Shown: in pieces, positions 7,569 to 16,199 of the stretch | Position numbering within the stretch: the stretch's first letter is position 1 | How the letters are laid out: each line of letters begins with the position of its first letter | From: UBA5232 sp035370405 | Lineage (GTDB): Bacteria; Patescibacteriota; Dojkabacteria; SC72 | Reading direction: 5' to 3' | NCBI GenBank assembly: GCA_035370405.1 | Contig: DAOOVT010000003.1 | Span: 1-58,486 of the forward strand | Length of the DNA: 58,486 nucleotides | Program-made: the position numbers and the translations under genes | The notes under the pieces: model-generated | The model's database searches: none | Seen by the model: only the letters and a program-made list of their open reading frames with translations | Told to the model about the DNA's origin: nothing

Positions 7569-9617
7569 TTAAGGATGATCATATGTTTTGTATGCCCATG
7601 TAATAATCTTTTTCATAGAATCTTTAAGTGAATTTGGAATAAAATAGCTCAAAAATTTTACTATTTGAAGTCCCTTTGGTTTTTTGTGTACTTCATAAAC
7701 ATTTATAGGATCTCTTTTACTAATTATTTCCCATTCACTCATTGTGTATTTTTTTATTTTTGGTTGTCTATTGCTATAGTCATCTAAATAATCAATATAT
7801 TGCTTAATAGTCTGATCATAATCAAATGATAGTGCAGTGTCCCATCCTTTTGATCTTAATTCTTTAAAAATGGTAGGATTATCTACTAAATACTTTATCT
7901 TTTCTACATATTCATCACTATTGTTAACCCTATCTACTATATAACCATTTTTCCCATCTTGGAGATATGATAAAACCCCAAAAGAATTTGACATTATTGG
8001 CACTGCCCCACTTGCCATTGATTCCAAGCCAATTAGACCGAAACCCTCATTTACAGAAGCATCAACATAAATATCAGTGTTATGAAGAAGATTTATCATT
8101 TCCATTCGGCTAATTGGTCCTAATATTTTTTGCAGTCGATTATTTTTTACAAAGGGTATCTCCATATCCTTTGACATATATACTACATTTAAAGTCAATC
8201 CTTTAAGCTTCTTATCAACCATATGGATAATATCGGCAAGGATGTAATCTCCTTTCATTTGATTATTTCTCATAACAAATGTTATTGAATTAACCTTTTG
8301 AGAAGAGCCTCTTTTGCAAATCAAATCACAATTTATTCCATTTTTTATTAACTTTGCCTCAGTATCAAACATTTCAAAAAGCTTACACTTCAGATATTCA
8401 GAAATTACAATATCGTAATCAGCAACTTTATGGGTAAGTGTAACACTATTGTAAATATGACCATTCTCAAAATAATTTTCATAACCTTGGACTAAGTTAA
8501 TAATTGGAACATGTAATCTTTGGGCCAGAGTTCTTATTCTAAGTGTGGAAAACCATATAGTTGCAATAATCTGTTTTGTTTTTAGCTGTATGTCATTTGA
8601 GAATTTTATTGGATTAAATAGCATTATCTCTTGGTAATCATAAATTTCCTCATACAAAACATTTGCACTTTTTCCATTTATAGCCATGTAATTTACAATG
8701 TCAAAAACAACATGGCATCCACCAGCGTTTTGTGTAACTTGTGGCAAAAAAAACAATGAATCTACATTGATTTCGTAGTCAGAATCTTTGAGATTATCCT
8801 TTATAAATTGTATTGGGTCATTTTGTGAATATTTTCTTGTCTCTTTTTCATATTTTTCTCCCCACCTCTCAAAAAATAAATTCCTATTTTTTTCTACTCT
8901 TGCACTTTTTTCAGGGGATATCCCGAAAGATGCTTCTGCTTTATGAAAGACATATGTATCTATTGCTACTTTTGCAGAAAATCCTTTTTCCATAGCTTTG
9001 AATTGATAATCAGTTTCTTCACCATAACCTAATCCATATGCTTCATCTAGAAAACCTACTTTTTCTATGCAATCTCTTGAAATCATTAGGCAGTTTCCTA
9101 CAATTGTGCAGGCATCAAAAATTTTTCCTTTAAATCTTTTCTCCAGCAGTGCGTCCATTTGTGTATAATTAAATCCATCAAACATATTCAAGGTTAGATT
9201 TGCTGCATTATTAGAAAGGGGGGAAATGAGACCTATTTTATGGTCTTTTTCCATATGGCTAATCAATTTTGGTATAGTATTTGTACTTAAAAGGCAGTCA
9301 GTATTTAGTAATAGGACATATTTTGACGAAGAAAGCTTTAATCCATTGTTAACATTTTTTACAAATCCAACATTTTTTTTGTTATTAATAACTTTTACAT
9401 ATTTATGATATTTTTTTTCTAGATTGTTGATACAATTCTTGGTTATATCGTCTGAGCAGTCATCTAGTAAGAATACAGTTCCTAAATAATCTTTTGGAGT
9501 ATTATTAAATAGTGAATAAACACAAAGCTTCAACCAATCTGGAGCATTGAAAATTGGGATAATAACATCACATTGTTGTATCTTTTCAGGGGAATTAGTT
9601 GCTCTTTTTGGTTGCAT
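7569..9617 (-). CDS. Bifunctional GT2 + GT4 glycosyltransferase
   Basis: This 682-residue protein joins two glycosyltransferases. Residues about 17-230 are a GT-A (GT2) domain with CDVIIPIFNAPDWLKLC, LLDDCSDD and LLNTDCLL, where the metal-binding D-x-D equivalent lies. Residues about 280-590 are a GT-B domain of the GT4/rhamnosyltransferase type, with INLVQGYENYF, SRMEMINLLHNTDIYVDAS and an EGFGLIGLESMASGAVPI donor-site loop. The final 32 residues (651-682, FLSYFIPNS...ITWAYKTYDHP) repeat the tail of the methyltransferase at 1901-2995. It is the last gene of the minus-strand gmd operon and overlaps the upstream GT-C gene by 23 bases. Such double transferases usually add successive sugars of a repeat unit. 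Confidence 0.75.
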   Translation of the reverse strand: MQPKRATNSPEKIQQCDVIIPIFNAPDWLKLCVYSLFNNTPKDYLGTVFLLDDCSDDITKNCINNLEKKYHKYVKVINNKKNVGFVKNVNNGLKLSSSKYVLLLNTDCLLSTNTIPKLISHMEKDHKIGLISPLSNNAANLTLNMFDGFNYTQMDALLEKRFKGKIFDACTIVGNCLMISRDCIEKVGFLDEAYGLGYGEETDYQFKAMEKGFSAKVAIDTYVFHKAEASFGISPEKSARVEKNRNLFFERWGEKYEKETRKYSQNDPIQFIKDNLKDSDYEINVDSLFFLPQVTQNAGGCHVVFDIVNYMAINGKSANVLYEEIYDYQEIMLFNPIKFSNDIQLKTKQIIATIWFSTLRIRTLAQRLHVPIINLVQGYENYFENGHIYNSVTLTHKVADYDIVISEYLKCKLFEMFDTEAKLIKNGINCDLICKRGSSQKVNSITFVMRNNQMKGDYILADIIHMVDKKLKGLTLNVVYMSKDMEIPFVKNNRLQKILGPISRMEMINLLHNTDIYVDASVNEGFGLIGLESMASGAVPIMSNSFGVLSYLQDGKNGYIVDRVNNSDEYVEKIKYLVDNPTIFKELRSKGWDTALSFDYDQTIKQYIDYLDDYSNRQPKIKKYTMSEWEIISKRDPINVYEVHKKPKGLQIVKFLSYFIPNSLKDSMKKIITWAYKTYDHP

Positions 9618-11175
9618 GATTCTGATTATACAAGAATAAGCTAATTAGGCCAAGATAACCTAATATAGTAGTTATGTAGGCAGGTGATGCATATCGGTCA
9701 ATGACTGTGCTTATTGCAGCGTGAGCACATATGTGCAAAAAACTGTATCCTAATAATATAACTATCAAATATAGGATTTTCCTATTTTTTAGAGATTTCC
9801 CAATCTTTCCCAAAATAATCTCGAATATGCAAAATAGCAGAATTACTGGGAGTATTAACAATGAGAAGTTAAAGGAAATGATACTGAATTTTATTAACTT
9901 ATTAAGACTTAACCTAAATAATGGTGGAGTTTGCAATATTTGTTCATAGTTTGTTACCTTAGAAAATAATTCATTGGGCATATAATAAATATTTGTCTTA
10001 ACTTGGCCTATCTGTACAGCAATAGCACAGTTCTCTTGGCAATTTAGTAGGTTGAAATTTTTATCAATCTGATAGTGGGCAGAATCTGGAGTCCAAGTGT
10101 GATAAGCATTAATAATTCCCAAATAATTAACAAAGTAAGAGTTTAAGGTTTCTAATGGATGTATAAAAAAAGCTTTCAGCATAAATTTTATGGCATTTTC
10201 ACTAGAAATAGAGCCATCTTCTTTTACCTTGATAAGCATTTGATCAATAAGAGTTCCTTTGGTGTCATAAACCTCCACAATGTTAAACTTATTTTTATTA
10301 TCGTTAAGTACATTTCTCTCCTCTATTGATAAGAATTTTGCATTATCCAAATATTCATTATCCGGATCTTTAAGTACTTCATAATTTTCCAATGGGTTTA
10401 TTAGACTTTGTCCAAGAATATTAAAAGAAGATCTTGATGTATCTGTTTCTAACCCCTTACTTTCTAAAATTTTATTCCATGCAAAAATGCCTAAGAATAA
10501 AGATACTATCGATAAAAGGAGAATGGCAAAATGTGGAATAACTCTTTTTATTGGTTTAGAAGTAAACAAACTAATTATGGTTGAGATTACCAAAGGAAAT
10601 AGTGTAATAGAAACATATGGCTGTTTGAGGAACCACGAAAAAGGGACCATAACAACAAAATAGAGCATAAAAAGGAAGTAATGCTTTCTGTCTCCTTTTA
10701 TGGTCATTATCAGAAGTTTCCAAGATAAATAACAGGATACTATGCTAACTGTCATTGCAACAAATTCAGTTAAAAGAGTGTGATAGTATCCGAAGACGAT
10801 AATGTTAAATATAACCAAAAACAAAAATAATACCATTAAGATAGCTTGTATTTTCTTATTATTATGGGAGAACTCCTTAATTATTTTTATGGAAACAAAA
10901 AGCATTATTATATAGAAGATAAAACTGAATAGAACAATGCCATTTGAGGTTTTGCCTAAAAATAAATTGCTTAAGTGTATTAAGATGGGAAAAACTGGTC
11001 CTCTAACAATGTCCCAGGTGGAGAATGGTAATTTTCTTTCAAGAATCTCAACATAACCCATATAATGGGCACTATCAAAGGTAATTATCATAGGGAATGT
11101 TAAGTAAAAAAAAGAAACAAATGCAAACAAAATATATGCCCATTTTGACTTTATAAAATTTATTTGGTTCTTCAT
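9595..11175 (-). CDS. Polytopic membrane protein, GT-C glycosyltransferase-like
   Basis: A 526-residue integral membrane protein with about ten hydrophobic helices. After the first helix comes FDSAHYMGYVEILE, whose acidic residue in the first extracytoplasmic loop is characteristic of GT-C polyprenyl-phosphate-sugar transferases, and then WDIVRGPVFPILI. A soluble loop of about 150 residues (roughly 240-390) precedes the last helices. The protein would work on the outer face of the membrane using a lipid-linked sugar donor. The polyprenyl-phosphate sugar transferase at 15193 is a possible supplier. It overlaps the next gene by 23 bases and starts 18 bases after the previous one, so it is operonic. 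Substrate is not predictable. Confidence 0.6.
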   Translation of the reverse strand: MKNQINFIKSKWAYILFAFVSFFYLTFPMIITFDSAHYMGYVEILERKLPFSTWDIVRGPVFPILIHLSNLFLGKTSNGIVLFSFIFYIIMLFVSIKIIKEFSHNNKKIQAILMVLFLFLVIFNIIVFGYYHTLLTEFVAMTVSIVSCYLSWKLLIMTIKGDRKHYFLFMLYFVVMVPFSWFLKQPYVSITLFPLVISTIISLFTSKPIKRVIPHFAILLLSIVSLFLGIFAWNKILESKGLETDTSRSSFNILGQSLINPLENYEVLKDPDNEYLDNAKFLSIEERNVLNDNKNKFNIVEVYDTKGTLIDQMLIKVKEDGSISSENAIKFMLKAFFIHPLETLNSYFVNYLGIINAYHTWTPDSAHYQIDKNFNLLNCQENCAIAVQIGQVKTNIYYMPNELFSKVTNYEQILQTPPLFRLSLNKLIKFSIISFNFSLLILPVILLFCIFEIILGKIGKSLKNRKILYLIVILLGYSFLHICAHAAISTVIDRYASPAYITTILGYLGLISLFLYNQNHATKKSN

Positions 11176-11193
11176 TTGTTTCTGCTTCTAATA

Positions 11194-12075
11194 TTACCTA
11201 ATAAATATATCTCTAATTCGTTTTAATCTCGAAAAATTCTTCCTTAATATTATTCCTAGAATCCTAGTAGGACTTAAATAATACAGTACCTTAAATATTG
11301 GGAATGTTCTTAGAAAAGAATAGAATCGTATAACATTCATATATGCATCAGCCATTTGTTTTTTTGATGCCTCTTCTTTTCCCGCACTTATAGTTATTGA
11401 TTTATTATGTGCTCTGAAATTTGCTAAATATTCATTTACAAAACCAATCTTAGGATACCTCAAAAAACCAATGAGCATTACAAACATATCCGGCCCTACC
11501 CCATGGTAGTAAGTTCCTCCTTTTATTGGCAACTTCCCTTGATATATTCCATCAATTAATTCATCTCTTCTAAAGAGTACACAAGAAGGAGATATTACAC
11601 CTCCAAATAATAGTAATTCCTGTTTAATGAGAAAGTTATTAAATATTCCAGTTTTATTAAAAAATGCAGACTTTTGTACTTTCCCTTCCTCTTCAAAACA
11701 AATATTAGCATTAGTTATTACACAACTCACATCATCTTGCATTAAGGCAAGTGTTTTTTCAATGAATGCAGGCTCTATCCAATCATCATCGTACAATAAC
11801 TTAACATACTTTGTTTTAGAATGAAGAACCCCATCAAGCCAGCAAAAATGTGGGCCTAAGTCTTCCTCTTTTCTTACATACAGAATCTTACTTCCATATC
11901 TTTTCATAACTTCTGGAGTATTATCGGAACTCCCATGATCACAGACGATGACCTGACACGGATAGGTCTGATTCAAAGCAGAATCTATTGCCTTTTGTAC
12001 ATAATCTGACCTATTAAATGTAGGAATTACTATTGTAACCTCAGATTCCTCCTTACGTATGTTCTTCTTTTTCAT
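11194..12075 (-). CDS. GT2 family glycosyltransferase
   Basis: This 293-residue GT-A enzyme begins, after a short basic leader, with EVTIVIPTFNRSDYVQKAI. It continues with CDHGSSDNTPEV and has LLYDDDWIEP as the D-x-D metal-binding motif. A possible acceptor-site region near residues 190-225 contains the GGTYYHGVGPDMFV segment. The C-terminus is basic (KNFSRLKRIRDIF) and could lie against the membrane. The ATG at 12073-12075 lies inside the 3' end of the SDR gene (23-base overlap), so the two are translationally linked. It belongs to the gmd/ColD operon and may transfer the dideoxy sugar made there, though that is inference from position. Confidence 0.75.
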   Translation of the reverse strand: MKKKNIRKEESEVTIVIPTFNRSDYVQKAIDSALNQTYPCQVIVCDHGSSDNTPEVMKRYGSKILYVRKEEDLGPHFCWLDGVLHSKTKYVKLLYDDDWIEPAFIEKTLALMQDDVSCVITNANICFEEEGKVQKSAFFNKTGIFNNFLIKQELLLFGGVISPSCVLFRRDELIDGIYQGKLPIKGGTYYHGVGPDMFVMLIGFLRYPKIGFVNEYLANFRAHNKSITISAGKEEASKKQMADAYMNVIRFYSFLRTFPIFKVLYYLSPTRILGIILRKNFSRLKRIRDIFIR

Positions 12076-12838
12076 TGTTTAGTAATTTATTTAATTTGTT
12101 TACATCAGCGACAAGTGTATCCTGTCCACCCATATCTTTTATTTTTAATGGAATATCAGTAAGACTTTGTACAAAATCTCTAATTTTAACTCCATTCCCA
12201 GAGGCTATATTATATGTACCGACCACTTTTCTTTCCATTAATTTTATGATTATATCAGCTACATCTTCTGCATTTGAAAAATCTCTTATACTTTCAGCTC
12301 CATACAACTCAAATTCTTTTGTAAGATCCTCATTTTGTAATCTTTGTAACATAGTTGGGTACAGAAATGGGGGTTTTTGTGTCTTATGGTATATGCTAAA
12401 GATTCTTCCTATACAGGCATTATCATAATTCTTTCTTATTAACACTTCCCCTGCATATTTGGTTAATCCATACTCCGAAATTGGTTCAATTGGGTCATCT
12501 TCAGATAACGGCTTATTACTAGATTTATATACATGACAAGTACTTGCGTAAAAAAGCCATGGTTTCTGTGATTTAGCATTCAAAGCATCTACTAAGTTCT
12601 TTGTTCCGATGCAGTTAACTTCAAATGCCTTAATTAAATCATTTTTAACTTCTGAAGGTGGAACTATTGCAGCTAGGTGAATAACTGAATCAAAATTATT
12701 ATTATCAACCCAATTTGCAACATCATTGATATTTCTAATATCTCCAGAAAATGGGACATATTCATAGCCTAGGGCAGATAGCTTCTTAGTTATGATTTTT
12801 CCTAGGACGCCATTGGCTCCTGTAACTCCTACAAGCAT
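12053..12838 (-). CDS. Extended SDR: NAD(P)-dependent sugar-nucleotide reductase/epimerase
   Basis: A 261-residue Rossmann-fold enzyme with GANGVLG at residues 7-13, an HLAAIV segment and an ST pair at 99-100. The catalytic YxxxK is Y123-K127 (SEYGLTKYAGE). It is shorter than typical epimerases (about 310 residues). It lies 11 bases after the ColD-like gene and two genes after gmd, all co-directional. In the colitose pathway the gene after ColD is an SDR (ColC) that epimerises and reduces the 4-keto-3,6-dideoxy intermediate. By position this protein fills that role, as reductase, epimerase or both. The sequence alone does not fix stereochemistry. Confidence 0.65.
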   Translation of the reverse strand: MLVGVTGANGVLGKIITKKLSALGYEYVPFSGDIRNINDVANWVDNNNFDSVIHLAAIVPPSEVKNDLIKAFEVNCIGTKNLVDALNAKSQKPWLFYASTCHVYKSSNKPLSEDDPIEPISEYGLTKYAGEVLIRKNYDNACIGRIFSIYHKTQKPPFLYPTMLQRLQNEDLTKEFELYGAESIRDFSNAEDVADIIIKLMERKVVGTYNIASGNGVKIRDFVQSLTDIPLKIKDMGGQDTLVADVNKLNKLLNNEKEEHT

Positions 12839-12849
12839 TTAATCTTTGT

Positions 12850-14025
12850 TTAACTTAATAGCTTTATAATTCTGTCAATATCCTCTTTATTCATTTCTGG
12901 ATTATTTCCAAAGTAGAACCCTTTGTCAGCTATGTATTCCGTTGTATGTAAATCTGTTTGTAGGTATGTTTGTCCTTTTAAGAAAGGTTGTTTTGCAATA
13001 TTTCCGGCTATAATTGGTCTAATTTCAACATTAGCATCAGTAAAGTTCTTTTTGTATTCTTCAAATAGTTCTTTACTCATAAATACCAGAGGCATTCCGA
13101 AATTAGAAACAATATCCATATGCCCAACATTCAAACTAAATATATGCTCATTCTTGTTAATGGCATCATTAAATATTTTGAAATTTTCTTCCCTTTTTGA
13201 AACAATCTCATCCCAATATTGAATCTGAGTATTGCCTAGAAACCCATTTATTTCTGTTGGTCTAATGTTGTATGCAAGATTGTAAAAAGTGTAAATATCA
13301 TAGAAGTCATCTACATCATTTTCTTTTTTCATTTTTTCCTTAAACCACGGAGCATTATTTCTTGTCCAGCCATGTGACCTAGACATCTTTAAATTCTCAT
13401 ATAATTCTTCGTCATCCGTGCATACCATACCTCCCTCTACAGTTGAGAGATGGTGTCCTACAAAAAAAGAAAATGTAGAAGATAGTCCAAAGTTACCAAG
13501 CTTTCGCCCTTTGTATACAGATCCTAGAGACTCACAGTTATCTTCTATGAAGATAATATTATTTTCATTACAAAATTGTTCTATTAAATCAATGTCAGAG
13601 CAGAAGCCTAAGGCATTAGTTATGAAAAGACATTTGGTATCTGGAAATTTCTTGTATGCTTCTTTCACTATTTTGCTGGAAACATTAAGGGTTTCTAACT
13701 CTACATCAAGGAATACTGGTACTAAACCAAGCTGAATTAGTGGCATAACATTAGTTGGCCAAGTCAAATCAGAAACAAAAACCTTATCTCCCTTTTTAAG
13801 CTTACCCATATTTATTAGGGCTTGAATCAGTAGAAGATTTGCGGAACTGCCATTTGTAACATATACACCATACTTTCTTTCCTGTTTTGAAGCAAAAGCT
13901 TTTTCATATTTTGCACATTCCTCACGCATACTGAGAAAATCGGCTCCCATTATGAATTTGCATAATTTTTCCTTTGTTTCCTTTTCGTGGTAGAAAGTAG
14001 ACTTAATTAAAGGAATCCTATCCAT
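12850..14025 (-). CDS. colD: ColD-like GDP-4-keto-6-deoxy-D-mannose 3-dehydratase (PLP/PMP enzyme)
   Basis: A 391-residue member of the DegT/DnrJ/EryC1/StrS aminotransferase fold. The position normally held by the PLP-binding lysine is histidine: FFVGHHLSTVEGGMV, with H191 six residues before the E of EGG. In ColD and in the E1 dehydratase RfbH this Lys-to-His change converts an aminotransferase into a 3-dehydratase that removes the C3 hydroxyl. Other ColD-like segments are EDNCESLGSVY (159-171 region), RSHGWTRNN, YNIRPTEINGFLG and VEIRPIIAGNIAKQPF. gmd, which makes the ColD substrate, lies 20 bases upstream. Start ATG at 14023-14025. ColD activity is strongly suggested, but RfbH-like CDP-sugar use is less likely only because of the gmd context. 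Confidence 0.8.
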   Translation of the reverse strand: MDRIPLIKSTFYHEKETKEKLCKFIMGADFLSMREECAKYEKAFASKQERKYGVYVTNGSSANLLLIQALINMGKLKKGDKVFVSDLTWPTNVMPLIQLGLVPVFLDVELETLNVSSKIVKEAYKKFPDTKCLFITNALGFCSDIDLIEQFCNENNIIFIEDNCESLGSVYKGRKLGNFGLSSTFSFFVGHHLSTVEGGMVCTDDEELYENLKMSRSHGWTRNNAPWFKEKMKKENDVDDFYDIYTFYNLAYNIRPTEINGFLGNTQIQYWDEIVSKREENFKIFNDAINKNEHIFSLNVGHMDIVSNFGMPLVFMSKELFEEYKKNFTDANVEIRPIIAGNIAKQPFLKGQTYLQTDLHTTEYIADKGFYFGNNPEMNKEDIDRIIKLLS

Positions 14026-14045
14026 ATTTAGTAATTTTGCTTAAT

Positions 14046-15104
14046 TTAGTAAATTGTCCTATTGCTTTTAATTAATTCTAAGTCAGACTCAACCATAATT
14101 TTTACAAGATCCTTAAATTTTGTTTTTGGTTCCCAACCTAGCTTCTTCTTGGCCTTAGTAGCATCTCCAAGCAATAATTCAACTTCTGTAGGTCTGAAAT
14201 ACATAGGATCTATCTCAATAATGGTTTTTCCTGTTTTCTTATCGATACCTTTTTCATCAACACCTTTTCCTTTCCACTCGATATCCATATCCAATACTTT
14301 GCATGACTCCTCTACAAATTCTCGTACAGTATGTGTTTCTCCAGTGGCTACTACATAGTCATCTGGTTTATCTTGCTGGAGCATAAGCCACATACTTTCA
14401 ACATATTCTTTTGCATATCCCCAATCTCTTTTAGCATCCATATTGCCAAGGTATAATTTTTCCTGCTTTCCCATTTTTATATTGCATAAAGCCATTGTAA
14501 TTTTTCTAGTTACAAATGTCTGCCCTCTTCTGGGAGATTCGTGATTAAAAAGAATTCCATTACAAGCAAACATATCATATGCTTCCCTATAATTTTTTAC
14601 CATCCAGTAAGCGTACAGTTTTGCTACCCCGTATGGACTTCGTGGATAAAATGGAGTTTTTTCTGTCTGAGGCGTTTCTTGAACTAATCCAAATAGTTCA
14701 GAAGTAGAGGCTTGGTACAGTTTTATTTTATCTATCATTCCAAGTAATCTAATAGCTTCTAATATTCTTAAGATACCAAGACCGTCGGCATTTGCGGTAT
14801 ATTCTGGAGTTTCAAAACTCACTTTTACATGACTTTGAGCTGCCAAATTATATATTTCATCAGGTTGTATCTCTTTTACTAAGCTAATAATACTGACACT
14901 ATCAGTTAAATCTCCATAATGAAGATGAAATCCATCTGGCTGATGAACATCTTTATATAGATGATCAATTCTCCAAGTATTGAAGCTACTTGATCTTCTA
15001 ATAAGGCCGTGTACATCATATCCCTTGCTTAAAAGAAATTCAGCTAAATAAGAGCCGTCCTGCCCAGTAATCCCAGTTATTAGGGCTTTTGGTTTCTTTT
15101 CCAT
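14046..15104 (-). CDS. gmd: GDP-mannose 4,6-dehydratase
   Basis: Gmd turns GDP-mannose into GDP-4-keto-6-deoxymannose, the common precursor of GDP-fucose, GDP-rhamnose, GDP-perosamine and GDP-colitose. The 352 residues carry ALITGITGQDGSYLAEFLL (nucleotide-binding GxxGxxG), the GLIRRSSSFNTWRIDHLY signature and LYQASTSELFG with the catalytic Thr/Glu. They also carry PRSPYGVAKLYAYW (YxxxK) and NHESPRRGQTFVTRK, all diagnostic of GMD. Length is standard. It is the first gene of a six-gene minus-strand operon reaching to 7569. The upstream region contains an AT-rich stretch with a weak TAAGAA-like -10 near the start. Confidence 0.95.
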   Translation of the reverse strand: MEKKPKALITGITGQDGSYLAEFLLSKGYDVHGLIRRSSSFNTWRIDHLYKDVHQPDGFHLHYGDLTDSVSIISLVKEIQPDEIYNLAAQSHVKVSFETPEYTANADGLGILRILEAIRLLGMIDKIKLYQASTSELFGLVQETPQTEKTPFYPRSPYGVAKLYAYWMVKNYREAYDMFACNGILFNHESPRRGQTFVTRKITMALCNIKMGKQEKLYLGNMDAKRDWGYAKEYVESMWLMLQQDKPDDYVVATGETHTVREFVEESCKVLDMDIEWKGKGVDEKGIDKKTGKTIIEIDPMYFRPTEVELLLGDATKAKKKLGWEPKTKFKDLVKIMVESDLELIKSNRTIY

Positions 15105-15177
15105 AGAAAGATTCTTAAAATTATCTTAGTAATATTACCATAAAAGTACATTAATTCCACTAGGTGAATTATTAATG

Positions 15178-15183
15178 TATAAT
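15178..15183 (+). promoter_or_regulatory. -10 box, leaderless promoter of the 15193 gene
   Basis: TATAAT, preceded directly by TG, ends 9 bases before the ATG at 15193. It lies inside the longest possible reading frame (ATG 15175), which argues that 15193 is the true start. Confidence 0.6.
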
Positions 15184-15192
15184 TGGGCAATT

Positions 15193-15876
15193 ATGAATGC
15201 TTCTCAAGTATATATAACAATTCCTCTCTACAATGAAGAGAAAATGATACTTAAGGTAATTAAATCTCTCAATGATCAAGGATATTACAATATAGTAGTT
15301 GTAGATGATGGTAGTAAAGATAATGGATATGAATTAGTAAAAAACAGTACTAATGCAATAATAGCAAAACATGTAATAAACAGAGGACAGGGAGCAGCGT
15401 TGCAAACAGCAATGGAAATAGCAATAGATAAAGGAGCTAAATACATAGTACATTTTGATTCAGATGGTCAGCATGATCCTAAGGATATACAACCAATGTT
15501 AAATACATTAGTAGATGGAAATTATGATATTGTGTTAGGTTCTAGATTCTTAAAGAAGAATAAGATTCCATTAAAAAAGAGAATACTTCTTAAAGGTGGA
15601 ATACTTTTTACATTCCTATTCTCACATATATGGTTGACAGATGTACACAATGGTATAAGGGTAATGACTGCTGATACTGCTAAGAAGCTAAATATTCAAC
15701 ATGATAGGTTTGAACATGCTTCAGAGATATTAGATAAGATAAAGATATTGAATCTTAAATATACAGAAGTTCCCGTAACAATACGATATACAAAATACTC
15801 AATGTCTAAGGGACAGAGTATATCTAATAGCATAAACATTGCATATAAATTAATAAGTTCTAAAATAAGAGGATAA
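15193..15876 (+). CDS. GT2 polyprenyl-phosphate sugar transferase (DPM1-like)
   Basis: A 227-residue GT-A enzyme resembling dolichyl/polyprenyl-phosphate mannose or glucose synthases. It starts MNASQVYITIPLYNEEKMI and has VVDDGSKDNG, then HFDSDGQHDP with the metal-binding D-x-D, then GSRFL and HNGIRVMTADTA. It would charge polyprenyl phosphate on the cytoplasmic face, providing donors for GT-C transferases such as those at 9595 and 17075. There are no C-terminal transmembrane helices, but the next gene encodes a DUF2304 membrane protein overlapping by one base, a common pairing. A longer start at 15175 is possible but would place the -10 box inside the gene. Confidence 0.8.
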   Translation: MNASQVYITIPLYNEEKMILKVIKSLNDQGYYNIVVVDDGSKDNGYELVKNSTNAIIAKHVINRGQGAALQTAMEIAIDKGAKYIVHFDSDGQHDPKDIQPMLNTLVDGNYDIVLGSRFLKKNKIPLKKRILLKGGILFTFLFSHIWLTDVHNGIRVMTADTAKKLNIQHDRFEHASEILDKIKILNLKYTEVPVTIRYTKYSMSKGQSISNSINIAYKLISSKIRG

Positions 15877-16199
15877 TGGTAATACAAATAATAGCTACAA
15901 TAATAATATTAATAATCTTTTCCCAATTAATACGAAAAATATTAAAAGATAGAGCCTCTTTAACTAGAATAATGTTCTGGGTGCTATTTTGGGGAATAGC
16001 ATTAGTAATCATATGGTTGCCAAAAGAGATAATGGATAGTATGGGTAGTATATTCGGTGTTGGAAGAGGTATAGATGTTTTGGTATATCTATCTATTGTA
16101 TTGCTCTTCTATTTCAACTTTAAACAAGTGGAAAGAATGGATAAACTAGAAAAAGAAATAACTAAGGTTGTTAGGGAAATAGCAAAAAAGAAGTATTAG
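15876..16199 (+). CDS. DUF2304 family membrane protein
   Basis: A 107-residue protein with three hydrophobic segments and a charged C-terminal coiled-coil (FKQVERMDKLEKEITKVV). The pattern of a short N-terminal helix, then RIMFWVLFWG, then a helix ending LLFYFNFKQ is that of DUF2304. These proteins usually sit beside polyprenyl-phosphate glycosyltransferases and may anchor or regulate them. The ATG shares its A with the stop codon of the GT2 gene. Its last four bases overlap the 3' end of the convergent gene at 16196. Molecular function is not established for the family. Confidence 0.75.
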   Translation: MVIQIIATIIILIIFSQLIRKILKDRASLTRIMFWVLFWGIALVIIWLPKEIMDSMGSIFGVGRGIDVLVYLSIVLLFYFNFKQVERMDKLEKEITKVVREIAKKKY

